DNA of 20,922 nucleotides, taken from Frankiaceae bacterium (lineage in GTDB: Bacteria > Actinomycetota > Actinomycetes > JAFAQI01). Each line of letters begins with the position of its first letter. Position 1 is the stretch's first letter. Positions 1 to 7,254 of this stretch are shown one piece after another. A program made the translations under genes and the position numbers. Below the pieces are notes generated by a model, which saw nothing but the letters and a program-made list of their open reading frames with translations, made no database searches and was not told the origin of the DNA. The stretch lies in NCBI GenBank assembly GCA_030840545.1, contig JAVEEH010000153.1, positions 1 through 20,922 of the forward strand, read 5' to 3'.

Positions 1-108
1 CGACTGTTCGAAGTCCCGCATCGCGACGGCTCGCTCGTGCTGGCGACGCACGACCCTGAGGTGGCCGAACGCTGCGACCACGTGGTCGTGCTCCGTGCGC
101 ATGCCTGA
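1..108 (+). CDS. ABC transporter ATP-binding protein, C-terminal fragment
   Basis: The first 35 codons are open in frame 1 and end at TGA 106-108. The visible end contains LVLATHDPEVAERCDHVVVLR-like sequence: a beta strand leading into the H-loop histidine (ATHD), then the helix and short strand that close an ABC ATPase domain. In this family that histidine contacts the ATP gamma-phosphate. The Walker A, signature and Walker B motifs lie upstream of the window, so the substrate and the partner permease cannot be named. The stop is 123 nt before etfB, and a candidate promoter lies in between, so it is probably a separate transcription unit. The family call is fairly secure for so short a fragment; the specific role is unknown. 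Confidence 0.72.
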   Translation, partial: RLFEVPHRDGSLVLATHDPEVAERCDHVVVLRAHA

Positions 109-141
109 CCTGAGAGCCGCACCCGCACGCATGACCGTTCC

Positions 142-157
142 TACTCGCGGGTAACAT
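142..157 (+). promoter_or_regulatory. Candidate etfBA operator overlapping a -10 element
   Basis: In the 123-nt gap before etfB, positions 142-153 (TACTCGCGGGTA) form a 12-bp inverted repeat with a single mismatched pair (145/150). It overlaps TAACAT at 152-157, which fits a TANNNT -10 hexamer. No convincing -35 was seen. If transcription starts near 164, the leader is about 68 nt. A palindrome over the -10 is the usual arrangement for a dimeric repressor such as a TetR-family fatty-acid regulator, but the regulator is an inference. Confidence 0.4.
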
Positions 158-212
158 AGCCCGCGTCGGAGTAGCGGGACGCGCCATGCGACCCTTCGTG
201 GACCACATTTCA

Positions 213-231
213 GGGAGGTCGGCCGCCGGCC
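213..231 (+). promoter_or_regulatory. etfB ribosome binding site with intervening mini-hairpin
   Basis: GGGAGG at 213-218 is a good Shine-Dalgarno sequence but lies 13 nt from the ATG at 232, longer than usual. The last 11 nt of that gap, GGCC-GCC-GGCC at 221-231, can fold into a 4-bp stem with a 3-nt loop ending at the base before the ATG. Folding would cut the effective spacing to about 2 nt. The pairing is seen in the sequence; an effect on translation is inferred. Confidence 0.45.
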
Positions 232-1026
232 ATGAACATCGTCGTCTGCGTCAAACAGGTCCCGGACACCTGGGCCGAGAAGAAGCTCAGCCCGGATGAC
301 AAGACCGTCGACCGCGTCGGTGTCGACGGCGTGATGAACGAGCTCGACGAGTACGCCGTCGAAGAGGCGCTGCGCATCAAGGAGGCCTTGTCCGCGCAGG
401 GGGGCGGCGGTGAGGTCACCGTGCTGACGATGGGTCCGGACAAGTCCGTCGAGACCATCCGCAAAGCGTTGTCGATGGGCGCGGACAAGGCCGTGCACCT
501 CGTCGACCCGGCGTTGCACGGGTCCGACGCGCTGGCCACGTCCTACGCGCTGTCGAAGGCACTCGGCACGATCGAGCACGACCTGGTGATCCTCGGCGTC
601 GAGTCGACCGACGCGCGCATGAGCGTGCTGCCGGCGATGCTCGCCGAGCGACTCGGGGCCTCGCAGCTGACGTTTGCGCGCAAGGTCGAGGTCGGCACCG
701 GCACGGTGAAGATCGAGCGGCAGACCGACAGCGGCTACGACGTCGTCGAAGCGCCCATCCCCGCAGTCGTGAGCGTCGTCGAGAAGATCAACGAGCCGCG
801 CTACCCGTCGTTCAAGGGCATCATGGCGGCGAAGAAGAAGCCGCTGACGACCCTCACGCTGGCCGACGCGGGCATCGAGGCCGACAACGTCGGTTTCGCC
901 GGCTCCGGCACCGAGGTGACGGACTTCGCCGCGCGACCGCCCAAGCAGGCGGGTCAGATCGTCAAGGACGAGGGCGACGGCGGCAGCAAGCTCGCCGACT
1001 TCCTCGCCCAGCAAAAGTTCATCTAG
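232..1026 (+). CDS. etfB: Electron transfer flavoprotein, beta subunit
   Basis: This 264-aa protein is the beta (FixA-like) subunit of the soluble ETF heterodimer. ETF takes electrons from acyl-CoA and related dehydrogenases and passes them to ETF-quinone oxidoreductase. It begins with the typical MNIVVCVKQVPDT strand and carries the family's conserved LGVESTDARMSVLPAMLAERLG-type stretch at about residues 119-140, which helps bind AMP. It ends in the usual ..QQKFI tail, and its length matches the family. No alternative in-frame start lies near ATG 232. etfA follows after 25 nt, so the two are almost certainly one operon. A candidate operator/promoter lies at 142-157. The stop-proximal codons are duplicated just downstream (1015-1044). 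Confidence 0.95.
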   Translation: MNIVVCVKQVPDTWAEKKLSPDDKTVDRVGVDGVMNELDEYAVEEALRIKEALSAQGGGGEVTVLTMGPDKSVETIRKALSMGADKAVHLVDPALHGSDALATSYALSKALGTIEHDLVILGVESTDARMSVLPAMLAERLGASQLTFARKVEVGTGTVKIERQTDSGYDVVEAPIPAVVSVVEKINEPRYPSFKGIMAAKKKPLTTLTLADAGIEADNVGFAGSGTEVTDFAARPPKQAGQIVKDEGDGGSKLADFLAQQKFI

Positions 1027-1044
1027 AAGAAGTTCATCTGAGAG
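1015..1044 (+). repeat. 15-nt tandem duplication across the etfB stop codon
   Basis: AAGTTCATCT occurs at 1015-1024 and again at 1030-1039, with a period of 15 nt. The flanking five bases of each unit (TAGAAG-like versus TGAGAG-like) differ at three positions. The period is a multiple of three, so the copy is in frame: the first unit ends KFI-stop (TAG) and the second KKFI-stop (TGA). The second copy also supplies the purine-rich GAGAGG before etfA. It looks like a replication-slippage duplication that was kept. Confidence 0.75.
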
Positions 1045-1051
1045 GCAAGCG

Positions 1052-2005
1052 ATGGCTGAGGTTCTCGTTCTCGTCGAGCACGTCGACGGGGCGCCCAAGA
1101 AAGTGACCTACGAGCTGCTCACTCTCGCCCGTTCGCTGGGCGAGCCGTCAGCAGTCTTCATCGGCAACGGTTTCGACAACGCCAAGGACAAGCTGGCCGA
1201 ATATGGCGCTGCCAAGATCTACGTCGCCGGTGACGGTGACCTCGACGGCTATCTCGTCGCGCCGAAGGCCGAGGTGCTCGCGCAGATCGTCGCCTCGGCT
1301 TCGCCCGCGGCAGTGCTGATCCCGAGCAGCCCCGAGGGCAAGGAGATCGCCGGCCGGCTTGCGGTCAAGACCGACTCCGGTGTCATCACCGACGCGGTGG
1401 GCATCACCGACGGGTTCGTCGCGCAGCAGAGCATCTTCGGTGGTGCGATCAACGTGCAGGCAAAGGTGGGCAAGGGCACGCCCATCATCACGGTGCGACC
1501 CAACTCGACACCGCCCGAGCCCGCGCCGGGCCAGCCGACCGAGGAGCAGGTCAGCGTCTCGCTGTCCGATGCTGCCACCAAGGCCAAGATCCTCGACCGG
1601 GTCACCGAGAAGAAGGGTGGCCGGCCGGAGCTGACGGAGGCGGCCATCGTCGTCTCCGGTGGCCGCGGGCTCGGAGCGGGCGAGAACTTCTCGCTCATCG
1701 AGAAGCTCGCCGACACCCTCGGTGCTGCCGTCGGCGCATCGCGAGCCGCGACGGACGCCGGGTGGTACCCGCACACCAACCAGGTAGGGCAGACCGGCAA
1801 GACCGTCTCGCCGCAGCTCTACATGGCCGTGGGCATCTCCGGTGCGATCCAGCATCGGGCCGGCATGCAGACGTCGAAGACGATCGTGGCCATCAACAAG
1901 GACCCTGAGGCCCCGATCTTCGAGCTGGTCGACTTCGGCATCGTCGGGGACCTGTTCAACGTCGTGCCACAGCTGACGGAAGAGATCGAAAAGCGCAAGG
2001 CCTGA
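1052..2005 (+). CDS. etfA: Electron transfer flavoprotein, alpha subunit
   Basis: This 317-aa protein is the FAD-carrying alpha (FixB-like) subunit that pairs with EtfB. The N-terminal half (about 1-185) is the ETF alpha/beta domain. The C-terminal FAD domain is fully conserved: VSGGRGLG at 201-208, GASRAATDAGW at 228-238, QVGQTGKTVSP at 244-254, the GISGAIQH loop at 261-268 and INKDPEAPIF at 281-290. It ends DFGIVGDLFNVVPQL, as in active ETFs. ATG 1052 is preceded by GAGAGG at a normal distance. No residue needed for FAD binding appears lost, so this should be a working ETF. Etf genes occur in this neighbourhood in many actinobacteria. Confidence 0.96.
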   Translation: MAEVLVLVEHVDGAPKKVTYELLTLARSLGEPSAVFIGNGFDNAKDKLAEYGAAKIYVAGDGDLDGYLVAPKAEVLAQIVASASPAAVLIPSSPEGKEIAGRLAVKTDSGVITDAVGITDGFVAQQSIFGGAINVQAKVGKGTPIITVRPNSTPPEPAPGQPTEEQVSVSLSDAATKAKILDRVTEKKGGRPELTEAAIVVSGGRGLGAGENFSLIEKLADTLGAAVGASRAATDAGWYPHTNQVGQTGKTVSPQLYMAVGISGAIQHRAGMQTSKTIVAINKDPEAPIFELVDFGIVGDLFNVVPQLTEEIEKRKA

Positions 2006-2010
2006 CGCAC

Positions 2011-2022
2011 TAGGGTCGGCGC
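2011..2022 (+). promoter_or_regulatory. Leaderless-type -10 element before the PaaK-like gene
   Basis: TAGGGT at 2011-2016 is followed by exactly 6 nt and then GTG 2023, with no Shine-Dalgarno sequence. With the usual 6-8 nt from a -10 hexamer to the start site, transcription would begin at the GTG. It starts 6 nt after the etfA stop, so the next gene may have its own promoter as well as readthrough. No good -35 was found. Confidence 0.6.
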
Positions 2023-3411
2023 GTGGCAACTGCGTGGGACAAGCACTCGACCAAGGGTCTGGCCAAGTTGCAGGACACCCTGGTCCGCGAGCAGGTGCGG
2101 CACGTCCTGGCGCCCTTCTCGCCGTACTGGAAGCAGCGGTTGGCCGAGCTCGGCAAGCCGGCGATGTCGATGAGCAGTGCCAAGGCGGTCGCGACGTTGC
2201 CGGCCGCCGGCGAACGTGACGTGAGCCCGCATGGCGACCCGGCGGGCATGGCGGCGTTGGTGGTGCAGGCGACCGAGAGCGGCTTCGCCCTGCACGCGCA
2301 CGGCCCGACGCTGCGGCGCGCGCTGCGGCTGCGGGCGACGAAGCGCGACGCCTACCGTCGGCTGGTCGATCACGACACGAAGCCGACGGCTTATGCCTGG
2401 ACCGGGCTCGGCTTCCGCTATCCGGTCGCCTCGACGCGCGGAGACCTCGACGTCATCGCCCGGGCTGGTGCGCGGCTGTGGAAAGTGCTCGGGCTGAGCT
2501 CGGACGATGCCTTGCTCAGTGCGTTGCCCGCCGCGGCGACGACGGAGCACACCGCACTGCACTATGCAGCGCTCGCGACCGGCACGCCGGCGCTGTTCCC
2601 CGGAGGTGCGCTCGCCGATGTTGCCGCCGCCGCGCGGCTCGCGGCTCCGACGGTCATCGCTGTTGCAGCCGCGAACGCGCCGGCGGTGATCGATGCGATC
2701 ACCGCCGGTGGCGGGTCGCTCGAACGACTTCGGACGCTGCTCCTCGTGGGTGCGCCTTCCGCCGCGGAGCGGGCTGCGGCTCTGGCCGCGGTCGACGCCA
2801 CCAGGGTGGCGGTCCTCGCTGTGCACGCACCCGCCGGCGCTCGGGTGATGTGGGGCGAGTGCCGAGAGGCCGGCGCGGACGGCGGCCTGCACACCTATCC
2901 CGACCTCGACCTCGTGCAGCTCGTCGACGCCGAAACCGGCGAGCCGGCCGATGCCGGCCCCGCGGAGGTCGTGCTCACCCAGCTCGGCCTGCGTGGCAGT
3001 GCGTTGCTGCGGTGGCGCACCGGTGACCTGGCGACCGGTGGCATCGACGCGACCCGGTGTCCGGGTTGCAAGCGCCGGGTGCCGCGGGTGGTCGGAGTCC
3101 GGCGACGGGCGCTGGTGCTGGTCAGCGCCGATGGGCGTTCCCTCGACCTCCGGGCACTCGCCGGTGCGTTGGCCGGACGCTCCGAGCTGTCGGACTGGCG
3201 GGTCGTCCTCGGCGCCCGCAAGCGCGATGGCCGGGCGCAGGTTGTCGTTCACTTCGCGACGAACGGCGACCCCGGCGAGGCGGCTGTCGCGACCGCCGCC
3301 GATGTCCGCGCGGTCGCCGGCATCCTCCCGACGCAGATGGTGGATGCCCAGGGTGCTCTGGCCGGCGTCGTGGGTGAGCCCTTGACAAGGCGGATCCTGC
3401 AACGCAGCTGA
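2023..3411 (+). CDS. Degenerate PaaK-like (phenylacetate-CoA ligase family) protein
   Basis: This 462-aa protein is related to the adenylate-forming PaaK family. The C-terminal half keeps the family order: WGECREAG (277-284) where the YGxxE motif sits, GLHTYPDLDLVQLVDAETGEP (288-308), RTGDL (332-336) with the ATP-ribose-binding Asp335, and C346PGC349 before a GVRRRALVLV segment resembling the GRxDDML hinge. The N-terminal half lacks the serine/threonine/glycine-rich phosphate loop; only YAWTGLGFRYP (124-134) stands where it should be. No clear catalytic lysine follows the hinge. It may bind an acyl-adenylate or CoA without making one, or use altered chemistry. It lies between etfA and iscS, with a leaderless-type start at GTG 2023. 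The family call is fairly secure; the activity is doubtful. Confidence 0.7.
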   Translation: MATAWDKHSTKGLAKLQDTLVREQVRHVLAPFSPYWKQRLAELGKPAMSMSSAKAVATLPAAGERDVSPHGDPAGMAALVVQATESGFALHAHGPTLRRALRLRATKRDAYRRLVDHDTKPTAYAWTGLGFRYPVASTRGDLDVIARAGARLWKVLGLSSDDALLSALPAAATTEHTALHYAALATGTPALFPGGALADVAAAARLAAPTVIAVAAANAPAVIDAITAGGGSLERLRTLLLVGAPSAAERAAALAAVDATRVAVLAVHAPAGARVMWGECREAGADGGLHTYPDLDLVQLVDAETGEPADAGPAEVVLTQLGLRGSALLRWRTGDLATGGIDATRCPGCKRRVPRVVGVRRRALVLVSADGRSLDLRALAGALAGRSELSDWRVVLGARKRDGRAQVVVHFATNGDPGEAAVATAADVRAVAGILPTQMVDAQGALAGVVGEPLTRRILQRS

Positions 3412-3438
3412 GTCGACCGTCGGCGCGGCAACGCCGGT

Positions 3439-3451
3439 TAGGCTGTCCGTG
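3439..3451 (+). promoter_or_regulatory. Leaderless-type -10 element deciding the iscS start
   Basis: TAGGCT at 3439-3444 lies exactly 7 nt before ATG 3452. A GTG at 3449 is in frame just ahead (GTG ATG), but it would leave only 4 nt. The spacing seen at the other starts in this window therefore favours ATG 3452. There is no Shine-Dalgarno sequence. Confidence 0.6.
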
Positions 3452-4630
3452 ATGGTGTATCTCGATCACGCGGCGACGACTCCGATGTTGCCGCAAGCCG
3501 CCGAGGCGATGACCGCGTTGCTGACGCATCCGGGCAACGCGTCCTCCTTGCACGCCGCCGGCCGTCGCGCCAGGCGCGTCGTCGAGGAGTCTCGGGAGAC
3601 CGTCGCCGCCGCGCTCGGTGCTCGTCCGAGCGAGGTCGTGTTCACCAGCGGCGGCACCGAGAGCGACAACCTTGCCGTCAAGGGATTGTTCTGGGCCCGC
3701 AACAACGCCGACCCGCGCCGCCGCCGGGTGCTCGTCAGCGCGGTGGAGCATCACGCCGTCATGGACTCCGCCCTCTGGCTGGCGCAGCGCGAAGGCGCTG
3801 TCATCACCTGGCTCCCGGTCGACGAGGCCGGCCGGGTGTCGCCGGACGTCCTGCGCGCTGCGATTGCCGACTCGCCCGACGACGTCGCGCTCGCCACCGT
3901 CATGTGGGCCAACAATGAGGTCGGAACCGTGCAGCCGATCGACGAGCTCGCCGCCGTCGCACACGAACACGGTGTGCCGCTGCACACCGATGCCGTGCAG
4001 ACCGTGGGCCAGCTGCACGTCGACTTCGCCCAGAGCGGCGTCGACGCGATGACGATCTCCGGGCACAAGTTCGGCGGGCCTATCGGGGCCGGTGTCCTGG
4101 TGCTCGGCCGCGAGCTCGACTGCGTGCCCGTCCTGCACGGCGGGGGTCAGGAGCGCGACGTCCGGTCCGGCACTCTCGACGTGCCTGCGGTTGCTGCTCT
4201 CGCGGTCGCCGTCGAGCTCGCCGTCAAGGAGCAGCCGGTCCGGGCCGAGCGCCTGGCCGCTCTGCGCGATGACCTCATCGTCCGGGTGAGCGCCGAGGTG
4301 CCCGGCGCGCGCCTCAACGGTGATGCGGTCCTCGATCCGGCCCATCGGCTGCCCGGCAATGCGCACTTCTCCTTCCCCGGCTGCGAGGGCGACGCACTGC
4401 TCATGCTGCTGGACGCGCGCGACATCGAGTGCTCGACGGGCTCGGCCTGCTCGGCCGGAGTCGCCCGGCCGAGCCACGTGTTGCTCGCGATGGGCCACGA
4501 CGAGGCGCGGGCGCGCGGCTCGCTCCGGTTCTCCCTCGGGCACACGTCCGTGGCCGCCGACGTGGACGCTCTGGCAGCGGCCATCGCACCGGTGGTCGAG
4601 CGAGCTCGCTCCGCGGCGGCTGTCCGGTGA
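3452..4630 (+). CDS. iscS: Cysteine desulfurase (NifS/IscS family)
   Basis: This 392-aa PLP enzyme removes sulfur from cysteine as an enzyme-bound persulfide. It opens with YLDHAATTP (3-11). It has TSGGTESDN (65-73), H100 which stacks on PLP, D180 in the HTDAVQ segment, and the Schiff-base lysine K206 in SGHKFGGP. The persulfide cysteine C333 is in STGSACSAG (328-336). All catalytic residues are present and the length is normal. Its stop overlaps the mnmA start (GTGA at 4627-4630), so desulfurase and tRNA thiolase are translationally coupled. The likely role is feeding sulfur to MnmA, and possibly Fe-S cluster assembly; no IscU/SufU partner is in view. GTG 3449 would add one residue. Confidence 0.93.
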   Translation: MVYLDHAATTPMLPQAAEAMTALLTHPGNASSLHAAGRRARRVVEESRETVAAALGARPSEVVFTSGGTESDNLAVKGLFWARNNADPRRRRVLVSAVEHHAVMDSALWLAQREGAVITWLPVDEAGRVSPDVLRAAIADSPDDVALATVMWANNEVGTVQPIDELAAVAHEHGVPLHTDAVQTVGQLHVDFAQSGVDAMTISGHKFGGPIGAGVLVLGRELDCVPVLHGGGQERDVRSGTLDVPAVAALAVAVELAVKEQPVRAERLAALRDDLIVRVSAEVPGARLNGDAVLDPAHRLPGNAHFSFPGCEGDALLMLLDARDIECSTGSACSAGVARPSHVLLAMGHDEARARGSLRFSLGHTSVAADVDALAAAIAPVVERARSAAAVR

Positions 4631-5712
4631 AGGTCCTCGCCGCGATGTCCGGCGGCGTCGACTCCGCGGTCGCGGCAGCACGTGCGATCGAGGCGGGGCA
4701 CGACGTGACCGGCGTCCATCTCGCGCTGTCGCCCTCACCGGCCTCGCATCGCAACGGCGCCCGCGGCTGCTGCTCGCTGGAGGACGCGCGCGACGCCCGC
4801 CGTGCCGCCGATGTGCTCGGCATTCCCTTCTATGTGTGGGACGTGGCCGAGCGCTTCGGCCGTGACGTGGTCGACGACTTCGTCGCGGAGTACGCCGCCG
4901 GCCGTACGCCGAACCCGTGTGTCCGCTGCAACGAGCGCATCAAGTTTGCCGCTGTGCTGGATCGCGCGCTGGCGCTCGGGTTCGACGCCGTCTGCACCGG
5001 CCATTACGCCCGGATCGTCGACGGCACGTTGCATCGCGCAGTTGACGACGCGAAGGACCAGTCCTACGTGCTCGGCGTACTGCGACCCCAGCAGCTCGCG
5101 CACGCCATGTTCCCGCTCGGCGAGACGACCAAGGCAGCCGTCCGCGCCGAGGCGGGTGCCCGCGGGCTCGGAGTGGCGACCAAGCCCGACAGCCATGACA
5201 TCTGCTTCATCCCCGACGGCGACACTGCCGGTTGGCTGGCCGCGCGGCTCGGCGCGCAACCGGGTCCGATCCTCGAGGCAGAGACCGGTGCGGTCGTGGG
5301 CCACCATGACGGCGCCTACGCCTTCACCGTCGGTCAGCGTCGTGGACTTGCGCTGTCCCAGCCGGCGGCGGACGGCCGGCCCCGGTATGTGCTCGACATC
5401 TCACCGGTCACGCGCACCGTCACCGTCGGCGCCATCGAAGCGCTGGCGGTCGACGCGATCGTTGCGGGACCACCGACGTGGTGTGGAGCGGCGCCCGAGC
5501 TGCCGTTTCTCGGACTGGCCCAGCTTCGCGCACACGGCGAGGTCCACGCGTGCACGGCGAGTCTCGACGACGACGCGCTCGTGGTGAGCTTCCACGACCG
5601 GCCGAGCGGTGTTGCGCCTGGGCAGACTGCGGTGCTCTATGACGGCACCAGGGTCGTGGGCTCGGCCACGATCGCTCGCACGCTGCCCGAGACACACTGC
5701 GCCACCGGCTGA
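4627..5712 (+). CDS. mnmA: tRNA-specific 2-thiouridylase MnmA
   Basis: This 361-aa enzyme adenylates U34 of Lys, Glu and Gln tRNAs and replaces its oxygen with sulfur to give 2-thiouridine. The start is GTG 4627, overlapping the iscS stop by 4 nt. The reading frame is open further upstream but only in antiphase to iscS. It has the PP-loop SGGVDS (8-13), the actinobacterial GCCSLEDARDARRAAD segment (about 47-62), PNPCVRCNERIKF (95-107) with the thiol-transfer Cys101, and C193 in DICFIPDGD, the expected persulfide partner. The C-terminal beta domain is complete. A 72-aa basic protein begins 19 nt after the stop with its own promoter-like hexamer. Sulfur is presumably supplied by the upstream desulfurase. 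Confidence 0.94.
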   Translation: MKVLAAMSGGVDSAVAAARAIEAGHDVTGVHLALSPSPASHRNGARGCCSLEDARDARRAADVLGIPFYVWDVAERFGRDVVDDFVAEYAAGRTPNPCVRCNERIKFAAVLDRALALGFDAVCTGHYARIVDGTLHRAVDDAKDQSYVLGVLRPQQLAHAMFPLGETTKAAVRAEAGARGLGVATKPDSHDICFIPDGDTAGWLAARLGAQPGPILEAETGAVVGHHDGAYAFTVGQRRGLALSQPAADGRPRYVLDISPVTRTVTVGAIEALAVDAIVAGPPTWCGAAPELPFLGLAQLRAHGEVHACTASLDDDALVVSFHDRPSGVAPGQTAVLYDGTRVVGSATIARTLPETHCATG

Positions 5713-5719
5713 CCCCCGA

Positions 5720-5731
5720 TACGCTGACGGG
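5720..5731 (+). promoter_or_regulatory. Leaderless-type -10 element before the 72-aa gene
   Basis: TACGCT at 5720-5725 is followed by 6 nt and ATG 5732. No Shine-Dalgarno sequence is visible in the 19-nt gap after mnmA. The match to the spacing at six other starts supports both the small gene and its start codon. Confidence 0.55.
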
Positions 5732-5950
5732 ATGGCCCAGCCGAGCGACGACCGCGTCGATCTCACCGAGCTCGACGTCATCACGCGCTACAGCCTCGCA
5801 GTGCGATCTGCCACAGCCGATCGTGACGAGCTGATCGCGTCGCTGCGCTCGGACCTGGCCTGGCTGGAAGTCGGTCGGCGGCCACCAGTCACGACGACGC
5901 CGGCGCGGCGCAGCCCCGCGCGGAAGACGACAGCGCGCCGCTCTCGCTGA
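5732..5950 (+). CDS. Small basic-tailed protein of unknown function (72 aa)
   Basis: I do not recognise this protein. Residues 1-48 are mixed and probably helical (VDLTELDVITRYSLAVRS, then DELIASLRSDLAWLEVG). Residues 49-72 are rich in Arg, Lys, Pro and Thr (PARRSPARKTTARRSR), like a flexible nucleic-acid-binding tail. There is no signal peptide, cysteine motif or membrane segment. The start rests on the TANNNT hexamer at 5720-5725. The frame is open further upstream, but that part is antiphase to mnmA. Its TGA (5948-5950) directly abuts the stop of the convergent phosphoesterase gene (TCA 5951-5953). Given its place after mnmA, an RNA-linked role is possible but unsupported. Confidence 0.62.
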   Translation: MAQPSDDRVDLTELDVITRYSLAVRSATADRDELIASLRSDLAWLEVGRRPPVTTTPARRSPARKTTARRSR

Positions 5951-7252
5951 TCAGACGACGTGCCGCCAGGCGGGATCGGTCCGCACCTTGTCGCGCAACG
6001 CCAGCCAGAACGGATCCTCCAGCGCCATGCCCGTGCCGGGCGCTCCACAGATGTGTGGTCCCGGATCGGCGATGACCGGCAGCGTCGGCACGGCGGTGTG
6101 CGGCCGGGCGAAGTCGAGAGCGTGCGCCAGGTTGCGGGCCGCGTGGTCGCGAGGGGCCAGCGACTTCAGCCCGAAGCGCCACTCGACGAACTTCAGGATC
6201 GACGTGTGGTCATAGACCTGACGGTCGATCGCCCCTCGCCGCGCGAATGGCGACAGCATGAACGCCGGCACCCGAAATCCTGCTTGCGAGTGGTCGAACT
6301 TGTCGGTCGGCTTGTCATCCGGCAGCACCGGCGGCACCACGTGGTCGAAGAACCCGCCCCACTCGTCGTAGGTGATGATGAGCGCCGTCTTGGACCAGTT
6401 CGGTGACTTGACGACCGCATCCGCGACTCGGGACAGGAAGGCCTGCCCGCGGTGGATGTCGGCGTGCGGGTGGTCATCGTTCGAACCGCCCTGGCTCTCA
6501 CCGAGGAAGAACGGGTCGAGGTAGGAGAACGCCGGCAGCTGTCCGGCCGCAGCCTGCGCGAAGAACGTCTCCACCGGTCGCGCGATCGATACGTACTTCG
6601 GCCCCCACAGGGCCAGGAACGGCAGGTCGCTGAAGTAATAGGTCGCCGGCACGCCCGCCGCGGCAAGGCGGTCCCAGATCGTCGGCACGGTCGACTCGGT
6701 CATCGCGTTGTCGAGCCGGTCGGTGCGCCCGGCGTGGGTGTAGAAGCGGTTGGGATAGGTCGAGGACAGGATCGAGCAGAACCAGTGGTCGAACACCGTC
6801 GCCTGCCCGACCAGCGGGCCGTAGAACGGCAGGTCGGCCTTCGTGTAGTAGCCGAGCGCGAAGTCGTCGTTGGCACCCTTGCGGAAGCCGTCCACCTTGC
6901 CCTTGTTGAGCTGGACGCGGCCGCCGTCGTAGCTGTGGTCCGGGTCGTTGAAGCCGCAGCCCTGTCGCTCGGTCAGGTGATGGGTCGAGTGCTTGACGCC
7001 CTTGTCGTCCTTGAACGACAGGCCGGCCTGCTTGCCGGCTGCGTGCGGCAACCAGCCGAGGTAGTGGTCGAAGGAACGGTTCTCCATCACGACGAGCACG
7101 ATGTGCTCGATGCCGCTCTGTGCTCCAGTCGGCAAAGGTGCAGCCAACCGGGCGCCGGTGCGGAGGCCGGAGGCGCCAGCCCGGGTCGCAGCCGCGCCGG
7201 CCGCAGTCGCGGCCGTTCCCACCAGGAGCTGTCGTCGCGTCAGCGGGGACAT
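5951..7252 (-). CDS. Tat-exported phosphoesterase (phospholipase C / acid phosphatase family)
   Basis: This 433-aa protein belongs to the phosphoesterase family that includes bacterial phospholipase C and Francisella AcpA. A twin-arginine signal, PLTRRQLLVGTAATAAG (3-19), starts it. Active-site motifs in order: ENRSFDHY (57-64) with metal-binding Glu/Asn; SSTYPNR (163-169), the Ser/Thr nucleophile region; NDDHPHADI (258-266); and DEWGGFFDHV (296-305) with the Asp/Glu/His metal ligands. This is the full set expected of an active enzyme. It should act outside the membrane on phospholipids or phosphate esters; substrate choice cannot be read. ATG 7252 lies 2 nt after the stop of the upstream gene (TGAgcATG), so the two are co-translated. 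Its stop touches that of the convergent 72-aa gene, leaving no room for a terminator. Confidence 0.9.
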   Translation of the reverse strand: MSPLTRRQLLVGTAATAAGAAATRAGASGLRTGARLAAPLPTGAQSGIEHIVLVVMENRSFDHYLGWLPHAAGKQAGLSFKDDKGVKHSTHHLTERQGCGFNDPDHSYDGGRVQLNKGKVDGFRKGANDDFALGYYTKADLPFYGPLVGQATVFDHWFCSILSSTYPNRFYTHAGRTDRLDNAMTESTVPTIWDRLAAAGVPATYYFSDLPFLALWGPKYVSIARPVETFFAQAAAGQLPAFSYLDPFFLGESQGGSNDDHPHADIHRGQAFLSRVADAVVKSPNWSKTALIITYDEWGGFFDHVVPPVLPDDKPTDKFDHSQAGFRVPAFMLSPFARRGAIDRQVYDHTSILKFVEWRFGLKSLAPRDHAARNLAHALDFARPHTAVPTLPVIADPGPHICGAPGTGMALEDPFWLALRDKVRTDPAWRHVV

Positions 7253-7254
7253 GC

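Noticed and set aside
185..300. An upstream ORF from ATG 185 overlapping the etfB start out of frame
   Set aside because: It has no ribosome site and no leader-peptide feature, and its composition is that of a shadow frame.
3382..3387. TTGACA as a -35 element for iscS
   Set aside because: It lies 51 nt upstream of the TAGGCT hexamer at 3439, and no -10-like hexamer occurs at 16-18 nt from it. It is part of the PaaK-like coding sequence.
1819..3402. A 527-codon minus-strand frame antisense to etfA and the PaaK-like gene
   Set aside because: It has a low-complexity Arg/Gly-rich composition and no motifs, whereas the plus-strand proteins show clear family patterns.
3449..3451. GTG 3449 as the iscS start
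   Set aside because: It leaves only 4 nt after TAGGCT, against 6-7 nt at the other starts; ATG 3452 fits exactly. It would change the protein by only one residue.
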